Part shown: positions 50,966 to 60,010 of the stretch, piece by piece | How the letters are laid out: the number at the start of each line of letters is the position of its first letter | Position numbering within the stretch: position 1 is the stretch's first letter | Assembly: GCF_007993815.1 (NCBI RefSeq) | Contig: NZ_VJWE01000001.1 | Location: 124,001-188,000, forward strand | From: Acidovorax delafieldii | GTDB lineage: Bacteria > Pseudomonadota > Gammaproteobacteria > Burkholderiales > Burkholderiaceae_C | Length of the DNA stretch: 64,000 nt | Reading direction: 5' to 3' | The notes under the pieces: model-generated | What the model was told of the DNA's origin: nothing | Database searches by the model: none | What the model saw: the letters and a program-made list of their open reading frames with translations, nothing else | Program-made: the position numbers and the translations under genes

Positions 50966-52383
50966 CCACGATGAAGCACGCATTGCGTAGCGCTTGGGCC
51001 TGGCTGGCCGAACCCACGCTAATGCGCCGCAGCGTGGCCTCGGTGCTGGTGGCGTTTGTGGTGGTGTGGGCGGTGCTGCTGGGCTACAACTTCGTCAACT
51101 ACAAACACACCATCACCCGCGACCCGGGCCTGATGAAGTACGGCGACGCGGTGCTGGACTCGCTGGCCCAGGTTATCGATCCTGCACACGCCGCCACCGC
51201 TGTGGCGGCCACCGACCACTGGACCAACGTCCGCCGCCGCCAGATCGGGCTGCTGCCCGGGGTGCAGATGCACGAGCTGCTCGATGCGGCATCGGGCCAG
51301 CGTGTGTTTGCCTCGCCGGGGCTGCAGAACGTGGCCTTGCCGCCCGCCACGCCCCGCGCAGAGCCATTCATAGAGGAAGCCGCCCTGCAGGGCCGGTCGT
51401 TCCGCATCTACAACGGTCGCAATGCGCGCTGGGTACTGCGGGTGTTCGAGACCAAGCGCACGGACTCCAACTTCCTGCAGTACAACGGCCGCGCCCTGCT
51501 GCCCTACCTGCTGCTGGCGTCACCCTTTGTATTGCTCGCCGTGTGGCTCTCGGTGAGCAACGGCCTGCGGCCGCTGCAGCAACTGGCCAGCCTCATCGCC
51601 CAGCGCGGCCAGGACGACCTGCAATCGGTAGGCTTCAACGCCCGCCACGGCGAACTCAAGCCCCTGGAGCAGTCGCTGGACCACCTCTTCGCCCAACTGC
51701 GGCACAAGGTGGAGCGCGAGCGCGCCTTTGTGCAGGACGCCGCGCACGAGATCCGCACGCCGCTGGCCGTCATCACGGCCCAGGCCCACGTGATGGCCCG
51801 CTCGCCCAGCGAGGAGGAACGCACGCAGGCCCAGGCCCACCTGGAGCAGGCCATCGCCCGCACCTCCCACCTGGCGCAGCAACTGCTGGACCTGGCCGCG
51901 CTGGACGACGCACAGCGCCCCGCACCGCGCGACCTGGACGTGGCGCAATGGCTGCGCGGCGCGCTGGCGCAGGCTGCGCCGCAGGCCATCGCGCGTCAGA
52001 TCGAGCTGTCGCTGGACGCGCCCGACACCTTGCCCGCGCGGCTCGACCAGCCTGCGTTCGAATCCATCGCCCACAACCTCATCGACAACGCGCTGCGCTA
52101 CACGCCCGATGGCGGCAACGTGGCGGTGACGCTGCGGCGCGGGGGTGCGGCGCTGCAACTGTCGGTGCAGGACGACGGGCCCGGCATCCCGGCCACAGAG
52201 CAGCAGCGGGTGTTCGAGCGCTTCTACCGGGGCACGGGCCATGCCGCCAACGGCTCAGGTCTGGGCCTGGCCATCGTGCGGCAGGCGGTGCTGCGCATGG
52301 GCGGGCAGGTGCAGATGGGCGCGGGCCTGAACGGTCGGGGCGTGGGCTTTTTCGTTAGCATTGCCCTCCCGCACAGCGCCTGA
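50962..52383 (+). CDS. Sensor histidine kinase (QseC/TctE-like)
   Basis: 473-aa membrane kinase. One helix near residues 22-42 and a second near 180-200 frame a small periplasmic domain. The transmitter has His262 (VQDAAHEIRTPLAVI), N-box ESIAHNLIDNALRYTPDGG and G-box GSGLGLAIVRQAVLRMGG. It pairs with the overlapping regulator; ligand unknown. The periplasmic segment lacks the acidic ExxE iron motif of PmrB. Confidence 0.93.
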   Translation: MTTMKHALRSAWAWLAEPTLMRRSVASVLVAFVVVWAVLLGYNFVNYKHTITRDPGLMKYGDAVLDSLAQVIDPAHAATAVAATDHWTNVRRRQIGLLPGVQMHELLDAASGQRVFASPGLQNVALPPATPRAEPFIEEAALQGRSFRIYNGRNARWVLRVFETKRTDSNFLQYNGRALLPYLLLASPFVLLAVWLSVSNGLRPLQQLASLIAQRGQDDLQSVGFNARHGELKPLEQSLDHLFAQLRHKVERERAFVQDAAHEIRTPLAVITAQAHVMARSPSEEERTQAQAHLEQAIARTSHLAQQLLDLAALDDAQRPAPRDLDVAQWLRGALAQAAPQAIARQIELSLDAPDTLPARLDQPAFESIAHNLIDNALRYTPDGGNVAVTLRRGGAALQLSVQDDGPGIPATEQQRVFERFYRGTGHAANGSGLGLAIVRQAVLRMGGQVQMGAGLNGRGVGFFVSIALPHSA

Positions 52384-52425
52384 CGGCCCCGTCGCAGGCC
52401 CTACGCCCATCCCCGCCCGTCCCGC

Positions 52426-52776
52426 ATGTCCGAAGCCACTACCACCGCCGATTCCACCCACCCGTGCCTGAGCTGTGGCGCCTGCTGCGCCAGCTTTCGC
52501 GTGGACTTTGCCGTGTACGAGATGCAGGCAATGGGCGGCACGGTGCCCGACGGTCTGGCCCTGGATGTGAACGGCAGCACCTGCCGCATGCGGGGCACGG
52601 AGCAGGTGCCCATCCGCTGCGTTGCGCTCACCGGCCAGGTGGGCCAGCAGGTGGCCTGCAGCATCTACGAACTGCGCCCCGCGCCCTGCCGCGAATTCTC
52701 GGCGGGCGACTACGCCTGCCAGAAGGCGCGTGCGCGGCACGGGCTGGCGCCACTGGCGGAAGGCTCCATCTTGTGA
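52426..52776 (+). CDS. YkgJ-family cysteine cluster protein
   Basis: 116-aa protein with HPCLSCGACCASFRVDF near the start and CSIYELRPAPCREFSAGDYACQKARARHG near the end. It contains about eight cysteines in the CxxCxxC...C arrangement typical of UPF0153/YkgJ zinc- or iron-sulfur-binding proteins. Function unknown. It follows the two-component genes by 42 bp. Confidence 0.82.
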   Translation: MSEATTTADSTHPCLSCGACCASFRVDFAVYEMQAMGGTVPDGLALDVNGSTCRMRGTEQVPIRCVALTGQVGQQVACSIYELRPAPCREFSAGDYACQKARARHGLAPLAEGSIL

Positions 52777-52879
52777 TGGTGACACGCTCCAGCAGCCGGG
52801 CTACTGCCGCATCAAAATAGTTTAGGCTTCAACAAAAAATCGACCAGGTGTTGGAAATAACCGACACCACGGCTTTTTC

Positions 52880-52900
52880 GGGACATGCAAACTTTGTCCC
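52880..52900 (+). promoter_or_regulatory. Inverted repeat ending at the kynB start codon
   Basis: GGGACA and TGTCCC arms separated by nine bases, the second arm directly adjoining the ATG at 52901. No Shine-Dalgarno is visible in this leader. It could be an operator or could mask or mark the start in the RNA. Confidence 0.45.
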
Positions 52901-53557
52901 ATGTCAACGCCTTCCTCCCCCACCGCCCGCCGGCTCTGGGACATCTCGCCGCCCGTGCATGCGGGCAGCCCCGTGTTCCCCGGCGACACGGCCTACAGCC
53001 AGCAGTGGTGCGCCACCATCGGCCCGGGCTGCCCGGTCAACGTGAGCGCGATCACCATGTCGCCCCACGTCGGCGCCCACGCCGATGCGCCGCTGCACTA
53101 TGACGCGCAAGGCGCCACCATCGGTGACGTGTCGCTCGACGCGTTTCTGGGCCCCTGCCGCGTGATCCACGCCATCGGCTGCGGCCCACTGATCCACTGG
53201 GAACACATTGCCCACGCGGTGAACAGCCCCCTGCCCCAGCGCGTGCTGGTGCGCACCTACGAACACATGCCCGTGGACCGCTGGGACGGCCAGCTGGCCG
53301 CCTATGCGCCCGGCACCATCGAACGCCTGGCCGACCTGGGCGTGCTGCTGGTGGGCATCGACACCGCCAGCATCGACCCGGCCGACAGCAAGACACTGGA
53401 GAGCCACCAGGTCATCCGCCGCCGGGGCCTGCGCGTGCTCGAAAACCTGGTGCTCGACGCCGTGCCCGAGGGCGACTACGAACTCATCGCCCTGCCGCTC
53501 AAGCTGACCACGGCCGATGCATCGCCCGTGCGCGCCGTGCTGCGGGCACTGGAATAG
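52901..53557 (+). CDS. kynB: Kynurenine formamidase (arylformamidase)
   Basis: 218-aa cyclase-family metal hydrolase that converts N-formylkynurenine to kynurenine. The metal-binding pattern MSPHVGAHADAPLHY (HxGxHxDxPxH) is near residues 50-64. LWDISPPVHAGSPVFPGDTAY and LLVGIDTASIDPADSKTLESHQ are characteristic. First gene of the kynB-kynU-kynA group. Confidence 0.95.
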   Translation: MSTPSSPTARRLWDISPPVHAGSPVFPGDTAYSQQWCATIGPGCPVNVSAITMSPHVGAHADAPLHYDAQGATIGDVSLDAFLGPCRVIHAIGCGPLIHWEHIAHAVNSPLPQRVLVRTYEHMPVDRWDGQLAAYAPGTIERLADLGVLLVGIDTASIDPADSKTLESHQVIRRRGLRVLENLVLDAVPEGDYELIALPLKLTTADASPVRAVLRALE

Positions 53558-53570
53558 CGCGATACACAGA

Positions 53571-53638
53571 ATTTCAAGCATTTTTGGCTGGAAGCGCCAG
53601 TGCAACATGCGCAGACAGCTATCAATAACATAGCAACC
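53571..53638 (+). repeat. Intergenic repeat copy 6
   Basis: ATTTCAAGCATTTTTGGCTG, GAAGCGCCAGTGCAACATGC, GCAGACAGCTATCAATAACA, TAGCAACC between kynB and kynU. Its presence within an operon may create an RNA hairpin or processing point. Confidence 0.7.
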
Positions 53639-53653
53639 ATCTCCCCAACGCCC

Positions 53654-54964
53654 ATGTCCATCACCCTTCAAGACTGCCGCACCCGCGACGCCCAAGACCC
53701 GCTGCGCGCCCTGCGCGACCACTTTGCCCTGCCCGCAGGCGTGATCTACCTAGACGGCAATTCGCTGGGCGTGGCCCCCAAGGCCGCCGCCGCGCGCGTG
53801 GCCGATGTGGTCACCCGCGAATGGGGCTCCGACCTCATCAAATCGTGGAACACCGCCAGCTGGTTTGACCTGCCCCAGCGCCTGGGCAACCAGCTCGCCC
53901 CGCTGATCGGCGCGGGCAAAGATGAAGTGGTGTGCACCGACAGCACCTCCATCAACCTCTACAAGGTGCTGAGCGCAGCGCTCAACATCGCCCGCGAAGA
54001 CAGCCCCGCGCGCAAGCGCATCGTGAGCGAGCGCAGCAACTTCCCCACCGACCTCTACATTGCCGAAGGCCTGTGCAAGGAGCGCGGCCTGGAGCTGGTG
54101 CTGGTGGAGCCCGAAGAGATCACCGCAGCACTCACCAGCGACGTGGCTGTGCTGATGCTCACGCACGTGAACTACCGCACTGGCGCCATGCACGACATGG
54201 CCACCATCACCGCCGCCGCGCACGCCCAGGGCATTCTGTGCGTGTGGGACCTGGCGCACAGCGCGGGCGCGGTGCCGGTCGATCTGAACGGCGCAGGCGC
54301 GGATTTCTCGATTGGCTGCGGCTACAAGTATTTGAACGGCGGCCCTGGCGCACCGGCCTTTGCCTGGGTGCACCCGCGCCATGCCAGCCGCTTCTGGCAA
54401 CCGCTGTCCGGCTGGTGGGGCCATGCCGCACCGTTTGCCTTCACGCCCGACTACCAACCCGCCCCGGGCATCACGCGCTACCTGTGTGGCACGCAGCCCA
54501 TCATCAGTTTGTCGGCCCTGCAGTGCGGGCTGGATGTGTTCACGGCCGCGCAAAGCCTGGGCGGCATGGCCGCGCTGCGCACCAAATCGCTGGCGCTCAC
54601 CGACCTGTTCATCCAGCTGGTGGAGGAGCGCTGCGCAGGCCACGGCCTGGGTCTGGCCACGCCGCGTGAGCATGCCCAGCGCGGCTCGCAGGTGTGCCTG
54701 ACCCGCGACGAAGGCGCGGGCGTGAACGGCCAGGGCAGCGGCGCCTATGCCATCGTGCAAGCGCTGATTGCGCGCGGCGTGATTGGCGACTTCCGCAAGG
54801 GCGATGGCGGCACGGGCCGCCACAAGGACATCCTGCGGTTTGGCTTTACGCCGCTGTACCTGGGCTTTGAAGACGTGTGGAACGCTGTGGAGCACCTGCG
54901 CCAGGTGCTGGAGAGCGGCGAGTGGCAGAAGGCCGAGTTCAACCAGACGCACGCCGTCACCTGA
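53654..54964 (+). CDS. kynU: Kynureninase
   Basis: 436-aa PLP enzyme that cleaves kynurenine to anthranilate and alanine. The PLP Lys is Lys225 in [16 protein letters not shown]. The aspartate in [26 protein letters not shown] contacts the ring nitrogen, and [12 protein letters not shown] is the family start. The ATG at 53654 is just behind the repeat copy in the kynB-kynU gap. Confidence 0.95.
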   Translation: MSITLQDCRTRDAQDPLRALRDHFALPAGVIYLDGNSLGVAPKAAAARVADVVTREWGSDLIKSWNTASWFDLPQRLGNQLAPLIGAGKDEVVCTDSTSINLYKVLSAALNIAREDSPARKRIVSERSNFPTDLYIAEGLCKERGLELVLVEPEEITAALTSDVAVLMLTHVNYRTGAMHDMATITAAAHAQGILCVWDLAHSAGAVPVDLNGAGADFSIGCGYKYLNGGPGAPAFAWVHPRHASRFWQPLSGWWGHAAPFAFTPDYQPAPGITRYLCGTQPIISLSALQCGLDVFTAAQSLGGMAALRTKSLALTDLFIQLVEERCAGHGLGLATPREHAQRGSQVCLTRDEGAGVNGQGSGAYAIVQALIARGVIGDFRKGDGGTGRHKDILRFGFTPLYLGFEDVWNAVEHLRQVLESGEWQKAEFNQTHAVT

Positions 54965-54982
54965 TTAGAAAGGCAAACCACC

Positions 54983-55870
54983 ATGTGCCCTTTCTCGCAA
55001 ACCCCTGCCGATGGCAACAACCCGGCGTCTGCCGCCCTGCCCGAATCCATCGTGCACGAAGAGCGCGCCCAGCTCGACTTCAGCAAGTCCATGAGCTATG
55101 GCGACTACCTGCAGCTCGACGCCATCCTCACCGCACAAAAGCCGCTGTCGCCCGCGCACGACGAGATGCTGTTCATCGTGCAGCACCAGACCAGCGAGCT
55201 GTGGATGAAGCTCATGCTGCACGAGCTGCGCGCGGCCATCGGCCACATTGCGCGCGACGAGCTGCCGCCCGCGTTCAAGATGCTGGCGCGCGTGAGCAAG
55301 ATCATGGAGCAGCTGGTGCACGCCTGGGACGTGCTGGCCACCATGACACCGCCCGAGTACAGCGCCATGCGCCCGTACCTGGGCCAGTCCAGCGGGTTCC
55401 AAAGTTACCAGTACCGCTGCATCGAGTTTTCGATGGGCAACAAGAACCGCGCCATGCTCAAGCCCCACGAGCACCGCGCCGACCTGCTGGCCCTGGTGCA
55501 GGCGGCGTACGAGGCACCGTCGCTGTACGACGAGGCCCTGCGGCTGCTGGCGCGGCGCGGCCTGGCCGTGCCCGCCAGCCACACCGAGCGCGACTGGACA
55601 CAGCCTTATGTGGAAAACGATGCGGTAGAGCAGGCCTGGCTTACCGTGTACCGCAACCCCGACAAGCACTGGGACCTGTACCAGCTGGGCGAGGAACTGA
55701 CCGACCTGGAAGACGCCTTCCGCCTCTGGCGCTTCCGCCATGTGACCACGGTGGAGCGCGTGATCGGATTCAAGCGCGGCACGGGCGGCACGGGCGGGGT
55801 GAGCTACCTGCGCAAGATGCTGGACGTGGTGCTGTTCCCGGAGATCTGGGAGCTGCGCACCGATCTGTGA
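54983..55870 (+). CDS. kynA: Tryptophan 2,3-dioxygenase
   Basis: 295-aa heme enzyme that opens the tryptophan indole ring to N-formylkynurenine. Family text [47 protein letters not shown], and [36 protein letters not shown] is unmistakable; the His of [12 protein letters not shown] is the likely heme ligand. AGAAAGG precedes the ATG. With kynB and kynU it gives a complete tryptophan-to-anthranilate route. Confidence 0.96.
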   Translation: MCPFSQTPADGNNPASAALPESIVHEERAQLDFSKSMSYGDYLQLDAILTAQKPLSPAHDEMLFIVQHQTSELWMKLMLHELRAAIGHIARDELPPAFKMLARVSKIMEQLVHAWDVLATMTPPEYSAMRPYLGQSSGFQSYQYRCIEFSMGNKNRAMLKPHEHRADLLALVQAAYEAPSLYDEALRLLARRGLAVPASHTERDWTQPYVENDAVEQAWLTVYRNPDKHWDLYQLGEELTDLEDAFRLWRFRHVTTVERVIGFKRGTGGTGGVSYLRKMLDVVLFPEIWELRTDL

Positions 55871-55886
55871 GCAATTCAAGCTGCCC

Positions 55887-55926
55887 CAAAAAAACAGGCC
55901 TGTTCACCACCCTGGTGAACAGGCCT
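55887..55926 (-). terminator. Bidirectional terminator hairpin after kynA
   Basis: AGGCCTGTTCACCA-CCC-TGGTGAACAGGCCT with a 14-bp perfect stem. On the minus strand it is followed by G and seven Ts, so it ends the beta-propeller gene. It lies 25 bp after the kynA stop and may also stop that operon. Confidence 0.85.
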
Positions 55927-55942
55927 TCTAACTGCTGCCTGC

Positions 55943-55985
55943 GCCCAACGATAAAGCGCTAGCAGCTATCGTTTTTATAGTTCTC
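55943..55985 (+). repeat. Intergenic repeat copy 7 (short)
   Basis: A short version, AAAGCGCTAGCAGCTATCGT followed by TTTTATAG, between convergent genes. Confidence 0.55.
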
Positions 55986-56010
55986 TCCCTGATTCGCAAT
56001 CGGCGGCGTT

Positions 56011-58044
56011 TCAGTCCCCGGCCCTGGTGAACACCTGCCCGCCCGAGAGCTGGTAGGCCACGTTGTCCACCTGCAGGCTGCGCTCGTTGGCAATGTCAAA
56101 GCGGCTGTACAGCCCGGGCGTGTCGCCGTTCAAGATGGCGGTAGACACCACCATGGAGCGCTGGGCCAGCGCGCCGGTGGTGGTGTTCACCTCCAGCCGC
56201 AAGGCACCCTGGTAGCCACGCACGGGCGGGGGCGTGCCTACGCCCGTGGGCGCTTGGTAAACGCGTGCAGGGAACGCTATGCGCACCTTGCCCTCCACCG
56301 CCTGCAGGTTGAGCACGGGGCGGGTGCTGTCGAGCGTGGTGATACTGCCCCGGCCGCCCGCCGTCTGCGCGGCCAGCCGCTTGCCCTGCGCTGCATTGCG
56401 CACATCGAACACCGCAAGCTGAATGTCATCGGCAACGCCGCCCAGGGCGCTGTCCTTGCCCACGCCCAGCAGCAGTCCGTTCGAAAGCGGAACCAGGTGG
56501 TCGGCATAGCCGCCCGCAGCCAGCTCGCCTGCCACCGTAGGGTTCGCAGGGTTGGCAAGGTCCAGCACCCACACGGGTTCGGTGTTGGTAAAGGGTGTGG
56601 CATAGGCCCGGGCGCCTGCAAAGAACAGGTTGTCGATCTGCTGGTCGCCCCGCGCCGTGCGCAGCCGAATGGGCAGCTTGGCCTGCGGGCCCAGATAGCT
56701 GTCCCGACCGCTGTCGCGCAGCACGGTCAGCAGCGCGGGGGAGGCCTGCTGGGCCTGGATGGTCACCGGCGGCATGCCGCTCTGGCCTGTCTTGCCGGTG
56801 AAGGTCAGCACGCGCAGATCGTTCTGGTATTCGTTCAGGCGTGATGGCAGGCGGCGCAGGTCCCAGCCCAGGTGGCCGTCCACGCTGCCCGATGCGTCGT
56901 AGTCCACCTGCGCGCCTCGGAAGCTGAACTTGTGGATGTCGGTGCGGCTGTCGGCGGGGAACACAGCGTTGGCAACGTCACCGCCATAGCGGTACTGCCG
57001 CGAGCTGGCGACATACACGCTGCGCGCGCCCAGGTGCACCGCTTCGCTGCCGCCCGCAAAGCAGCGGCTGGTGCGCGCCAGACTGGACGAGGCGAGGTCG
57101 ATGGCCGTGATGGACGTGAGCTGCAGAGACAGCGACGCATTGCCCGTCTGCACCAGGCAGTCCGCCTCGTTGACCAGCGGCTGGGGCTGGCCGCCGTCCA
57201 CGCGCAGGGTGGGGATCAAAGCAGCAGTGTTGAGGTCCTTGAGTGCCGCGTCCACCGCCGATGCCGTGGCCCCTGCAGGCACGGTGAAGCGTGTGAGGTC
57301 GGGCGACCAGGTGGTGACCAGGTACAGCGTGTTGCCAATCAAGCGGCTGCCCACCAGCAGGCCATCGATGCGCATCTGCTTGATCTGCGCGGGCGCCATG
57401 TCCTTGTGGATGGCAAACAGGTCCAGCGACAGCGTGCGGCTGTACTCCGGCAACACGGTGATGCTCGCGTCGGCCGCGGCCACCACGGGCTGGCGGTCGG
57501 CATACGGGTCTAGCTGCGACAGCACAGCGGCGCGCGTGCCGCCGCCCGCCACATAAAAGCCCTGGGGAATGAACTTGGCGTCCAGCACCGTGCTGCCCAC
57601 GCTGGACAGGCTGCCATCGGCCGCGCGGGCCATGGCGGCCAGGCGCGGCGGCTCGCGGCCGATGTCGGTGGCGTAGGCGCGGTGCAGGCCATACAGCATG
57701 TTGCCCTCGGCCTTGATGAGGGCGTCTTCCTCCACCACCGCGCCCGCCAGTGGCGCGCCGGTGTGGGTGACCACGCTGCCCGCGCTGCTCAAGCCCCCCA
57801 CGGTGGGCACAGTGATGGCCGTGCCCGGATAGCCCAACGCCACCCGCTGTGCAATCTTAGCCTTGAAGTAGGCCACCAGATCGCCGGAGCGCGCCACCTG
57901 CAGCCGCGCCTCGTTGGGGGTTTGCGGGTTGCCGCCCTCCCCGCCACCGCAGCCGGCCACGAATGCAGCGGTGGCCACGGCCAGCCATGCGGGCGACGCA
58001 TGGGACATGCCCGCCAATGTGTTCATCAACCCTCGGTTCTTCAT
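56011..58044 (-). CDS. Secreted beta-propeller domain lipoprotein
   Basis: 677-aa protein. The signal ends in lipobox VAGC at about residue 31, followed by GGGEGGNPQ. A long repeat-rich body matches the C-terminal beta-propeller family seen in archaeal and bacterial surface proteins: SADSYRTLYLVTT-type strands, VYVASSRQYRYGG, THIHKFSF-like DIHKFSFRGAQVDYDASGSVDGHLG, and VLDLANPANPTVAGELAAGGYADHLVPL. No catalytic residues can be assigned. The ATG at 58044 follows AGGGAGAA. Confidence 0.78.
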   Translation of the reverse strand: MKNRGLMNTLAGMSHASPAWLAVATAAFVAGCGGGEGGNPQTPNEARLQVARSGDLVAYFKAKIAQRVALGYPGTAITVPTVGGLSSAGSVVTHTGAPLAGAVVEEDALIKAEGNMLYGLHRAYATDIGREPPRLAAMARAADGSLSSVGSTVLDAKFIPQGFYVAGGGTRAAVLSQLDPYADRQPVVAAADASITVLPEYSRTLSLDLFAIHKDMAPAQIKQMRIDGLLVGSRLIGNTLYLVTTWSPDLTRFTVPAGATASAVDAALKDLNTAALIPTLRVDGGQPQPLVNEADCLVQTGNASLSLQLTSITAIDLASSSLARTSRCFAGGSEAVHLGARSVYVASSRQYRYGGDVANAVFPADSRTDIHKFSFRGAQVDYDASGSVDGHLGWDLRRLPSRLNEYQNDLRVLTFTGKTGQSGMPPVTIQAQQASPALLTVLRDSGRDSYLGPQAKLPIRLRTARGDQQIDNLFFAGARAYATPFTNTEPVWVLDLANPANPTVAGELAAGGYADHLVPLSNGLLLGVGKDSALGGVADDIQLAVFDVRNAAQGKRLAAQTAGGRGSITTLDSTRPVLNLQAVEGKVRIAFPARVYQAPTGVGTPPPVRGYQGALRLEVNTTTGALAQRSMVVSTAILNGDTPGLYSRFDIANERSLQVDNVAYQLSGGQVFTRAGD

Positions 58045-58114
58045 CTGATTGTTCTCCCTGTGAATGCGGATACCCACGGCGCGGCGTCGGCATCGGCCCA
58101 CACCCCACTGCAGA

Positions 58115-58137
58115 TGTGTGGGATAATATCCCACACA
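58115..58137. promoter_or_regulatory. Perfect 23-bp operator-like palindrome
   Basis: TGTGTGGGATA-A-TATCCCACACA: eleven-base arms around one central base, midway between the starts at 58044 and 58207 (82 and 81 bp). The centre contains GATAAT/TATTAT, so it may overlap both -10 boxes. Confidence 0.7.
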
Positions 58138-58206
58138 ATTTCAAGCCGTCAACCAGATGACAATCACAGCCTGACCCTGACACCCGCCGCGCCTCGGCCT
58201 TCTTTC

Positions 58207-59034
58207 ATGCCCTCCCGCTCCGCCATCGTTCTGGCCTCTGCCCTGCACGTGCTGCGCCCTCTGGCGCGCCTGCTGCTGCGCAATGGCGTGGCCTACCCCG
58301 CGTTTGCCGCGGCCATGAAGAAAGTGTTTCTGGACGCCGCGCATGACGAGCTGCAGCGCACAGGGAAGAAGACCACCGACAGCGCGGTGAGCCTGATGTC
58401 GGGCGTGCACCGGCGCGATGTGCGCAACCTTGGCCGTCTGGCCGAGCCCGCTGCTGAGGAAGAAGCGGGCGAAACCCCGTTGAACATGGCAAGCCAGGTG
58501 GCCGCGCGCTGGCTGAGCCAGACGGATTGCCTGGACGACGAGGGCCAACCCCGCCCCCTGCCCCGCAGCGGCGAGCCCCCGCACTTCGATGGCCTGGTGG
58601 CCAGCATCAGCAGCGATGTGCGGCCCCGCGCGGTGCTTGACGAACTGGTGCGTCTGGGCATGGCCGAGGAAGGTGAGGATGGACTCATCCGCCTGCTGGC
58701 CGCCGGCTTTGTGCCGCGCCAGGGCTTTGCCGAGATGGCACAGCTGATGCAGGACAACCTGCACGACCATTTGGCGGCTGCCAGTCTCAACCTGGAGGGC
58801 GAGCACAACTACCTGGAGCAGGCCGTGTTTGTGGACCAGCTCAGCGAAGAATCAGCCCACCGCCTGCACGTCGTGGCCGCCAAGGCCTGGCGCCAGGCCT
58901 TCAAGACCGTGATGACCGAGGCCCAGGCCCGCTACGACCACGACCAGCAAAACACCCCGCCCGGCGAGCGCAACCGGCGCGCCCGCTTTGGCAGCTACTT
59001 CTATGCCGCAGACCAAGATGAACGTCCTTCCTGA
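58207..59034 (+). CDS. DUF6502-family protein
   Basis: 275-aa soluble protein: IVLASALHVLRPLARLLLRNGVAYPAFAAAMKKVFLDAA, then LMSGVHRRDVRNLGR, and RPRAVLDELVRLGMAEEGEDGLIRLLAAGFVPR. The first two stretches suggest a helical, possibly DNA-binding (winged-helix-like) N-terminal part. The family has no assigned role. The ATG at 58207 is chosen; a longer frame is antisense to the propeller gene. It overlaps the following lipoprotein gene and diverges from the propeller gene across the 23-bp palindrome. Confidence 0.75.
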   Translation: MPSRSAIVLASALHVLRPLARLLLRNGVAYPAFAAAMKKVFLDAAHDELQRTGKKTTDSAVSLMSGVHRRDVRNLGRLAEPAAEEEAGETPLNMASQVAARWLSQTDCLDDEGQPRPLPRSGEPPHFDGLVASISSDVRPRAVLDELVRLGMAEEGEDGLIRLLAAGFVPRQGFAEMAQLMQDNLHDHLAAASLNLEGEHNYLEQAVFVDQLSEESAHRLHVVAAKAWRQAFKTVMTEAQARYDHDQQNTPPGERNRRARFGSYFYAADQDERPS

Positions 59035-59551
59035 ACTCTGGGCCCGGATGGCCCTGCTCACGGCCCGACGGCTGGTGGCTGTCACCACCCTGCTGGTGCT
59101 GGCCGCCTGCGGTCCCGGCACCGGTGGCACGGGCACCGGCCCGATCAACGGCGCGGTTTATTTTTCGGGCGCGGGCTTCACAGTGGGAGCCCCCTGCGCT
59201 CTGCATTGCGGTGGCACGGACCTGCTGTTGGAAAACGAGCGGGTGGAACTCAACATCACCTGCCAGCGCTTTGTGTTCACCGGCCCGTGGGAGATCGATG
59301 CACAGGGCCTGGCACTCCTGAAGGGCACCCTGGAAACCACGGAATTTCCCAACGGGGGCGAAGCCCAAACCCGCACTGTGGCTGCCGAGATGCAACTGCA
59401 GTTCAGCGACACCCGCGCCGACAGCAGCCGCGAGGTTGTCGTTACCGTGCGGGACGCACAGGGCAACCTGCTGGTCGCCCCCCGCACGCTGGAGCAGCGC
59501 CCTGCTTCTGCAGCAGCCGCCCCCGGGTCCTGCACGCCCGAGGCGCGCTGA
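59018..59551 (+). CDS. Putative lipoprotein downstream of DUF6502 gene
   Basis: 177-aa protein with lipobox VLAAC (about residue 31), a Gly/Thr linker, and a beta-rich body, GAVYFSGAGFTVGAPCALHCGGTDLLLENERVELNITCQRFVFTGPWEIDAQGL, with three cysteines. Unknown function. The ATG at 59018 overlaps the DUF6502 stop by 17 bases; a shorter start at 59048 is possible. DUF6502 genes often have such a partner. Confidence 0.7.
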   Translation: MNVLPELWARMALLTARRLVAVTTLLVLAACGPGTGGTGTGPINGAVYFSGAGFTVGAPCALHCGGTDLLLENERVELNITCQRFVFTGPWEIDAQGLALLKGTLETTEFPNGGEAQTRTVAAEMQLQFSDTRADSSREVVVTVRDAQGNLLVAPRTLEQRPASAAAAPGSCTPEAR

Positions 59552-59558
59552 AACGACA

Positions 59559-59597
59559 CAGGGCCTGTGCAGACAGGCTACACAGGCCCTGAAAAAA
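59559..59597. terminator. Hairpin between convergent genes
   Basis: CAGGGCCTGTG and CACAGGCCCTG arms (11 bp) with an 11-base loop and six As on the plus side. Without a downstream T run in either direction it is a weak or factor-aided terminator. Confidence 0.5.
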
Positions 59598-59647
59598 CCA
59601 GAAATCCGAACCAGCCCCGAACAGGCCGGTGACAAAGAGGGGTGAGG

Positions 59648-60010
59648 TTACTGGACGCCCGCCACCATCATGCCGCGGTTGCTGCGGCACCAGATCGGTG
59701 CCAGGTGTCCAATCTGGATCGTCAGCTCATTGCCCTTGCCCAGCACCGTGGTGGGGCCGTTGCTGTAGGCGTAGCCGCTGTCGGCAGCCTGCTTGGGCAG
59801 CTCCACCGTCCAGCCGCTGCGGCGCATCACACTGCGGCCTTGCTCGGGGTAGAACTGCATCTCCACTTTTTCACCGTTGCCGCAGGCGTATTGCATGCTG
59901 CTGCCATCGGTCGGTGCGCTGAACGCCTGCATCGCGGGGGGCTGGCTTGCGCAGCCCGACAACAAGAGGGTAGCCAACGCACCCGAACCCAGCAAAACCA
60001 TCGTCTTCAT
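59648..60010 (-). CDS. MliC-type lysozyme-inhibitor-like lipoprotein
   Basis: 120-aa protein with lipobox LLSGC near residue 20 and a compact domain: MQYACGNGEKVEMQFYPEQGRSVMRRSGWTVELPKQ, then ASGYAYSNG-type and LTIQIGHLAPIWCRSN, with two cysteines bracketing it. This matches MliC proteins that block C-type lysozyme on the outer membrane. The order Y-x-C...C is as expected. Confidence 0.72.
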   Translation of the reverse strand: MKTMVLLGSGALATLLLSGCASQPPAMQAFSAPTDGSSMQYACGNGEKVEMQFYPEQGRSVMRRSGWTVELPKQAADSGYAYSNGPTTVLGKGNELTIQIGHLAPIWCRSNRGMMVAGVQ

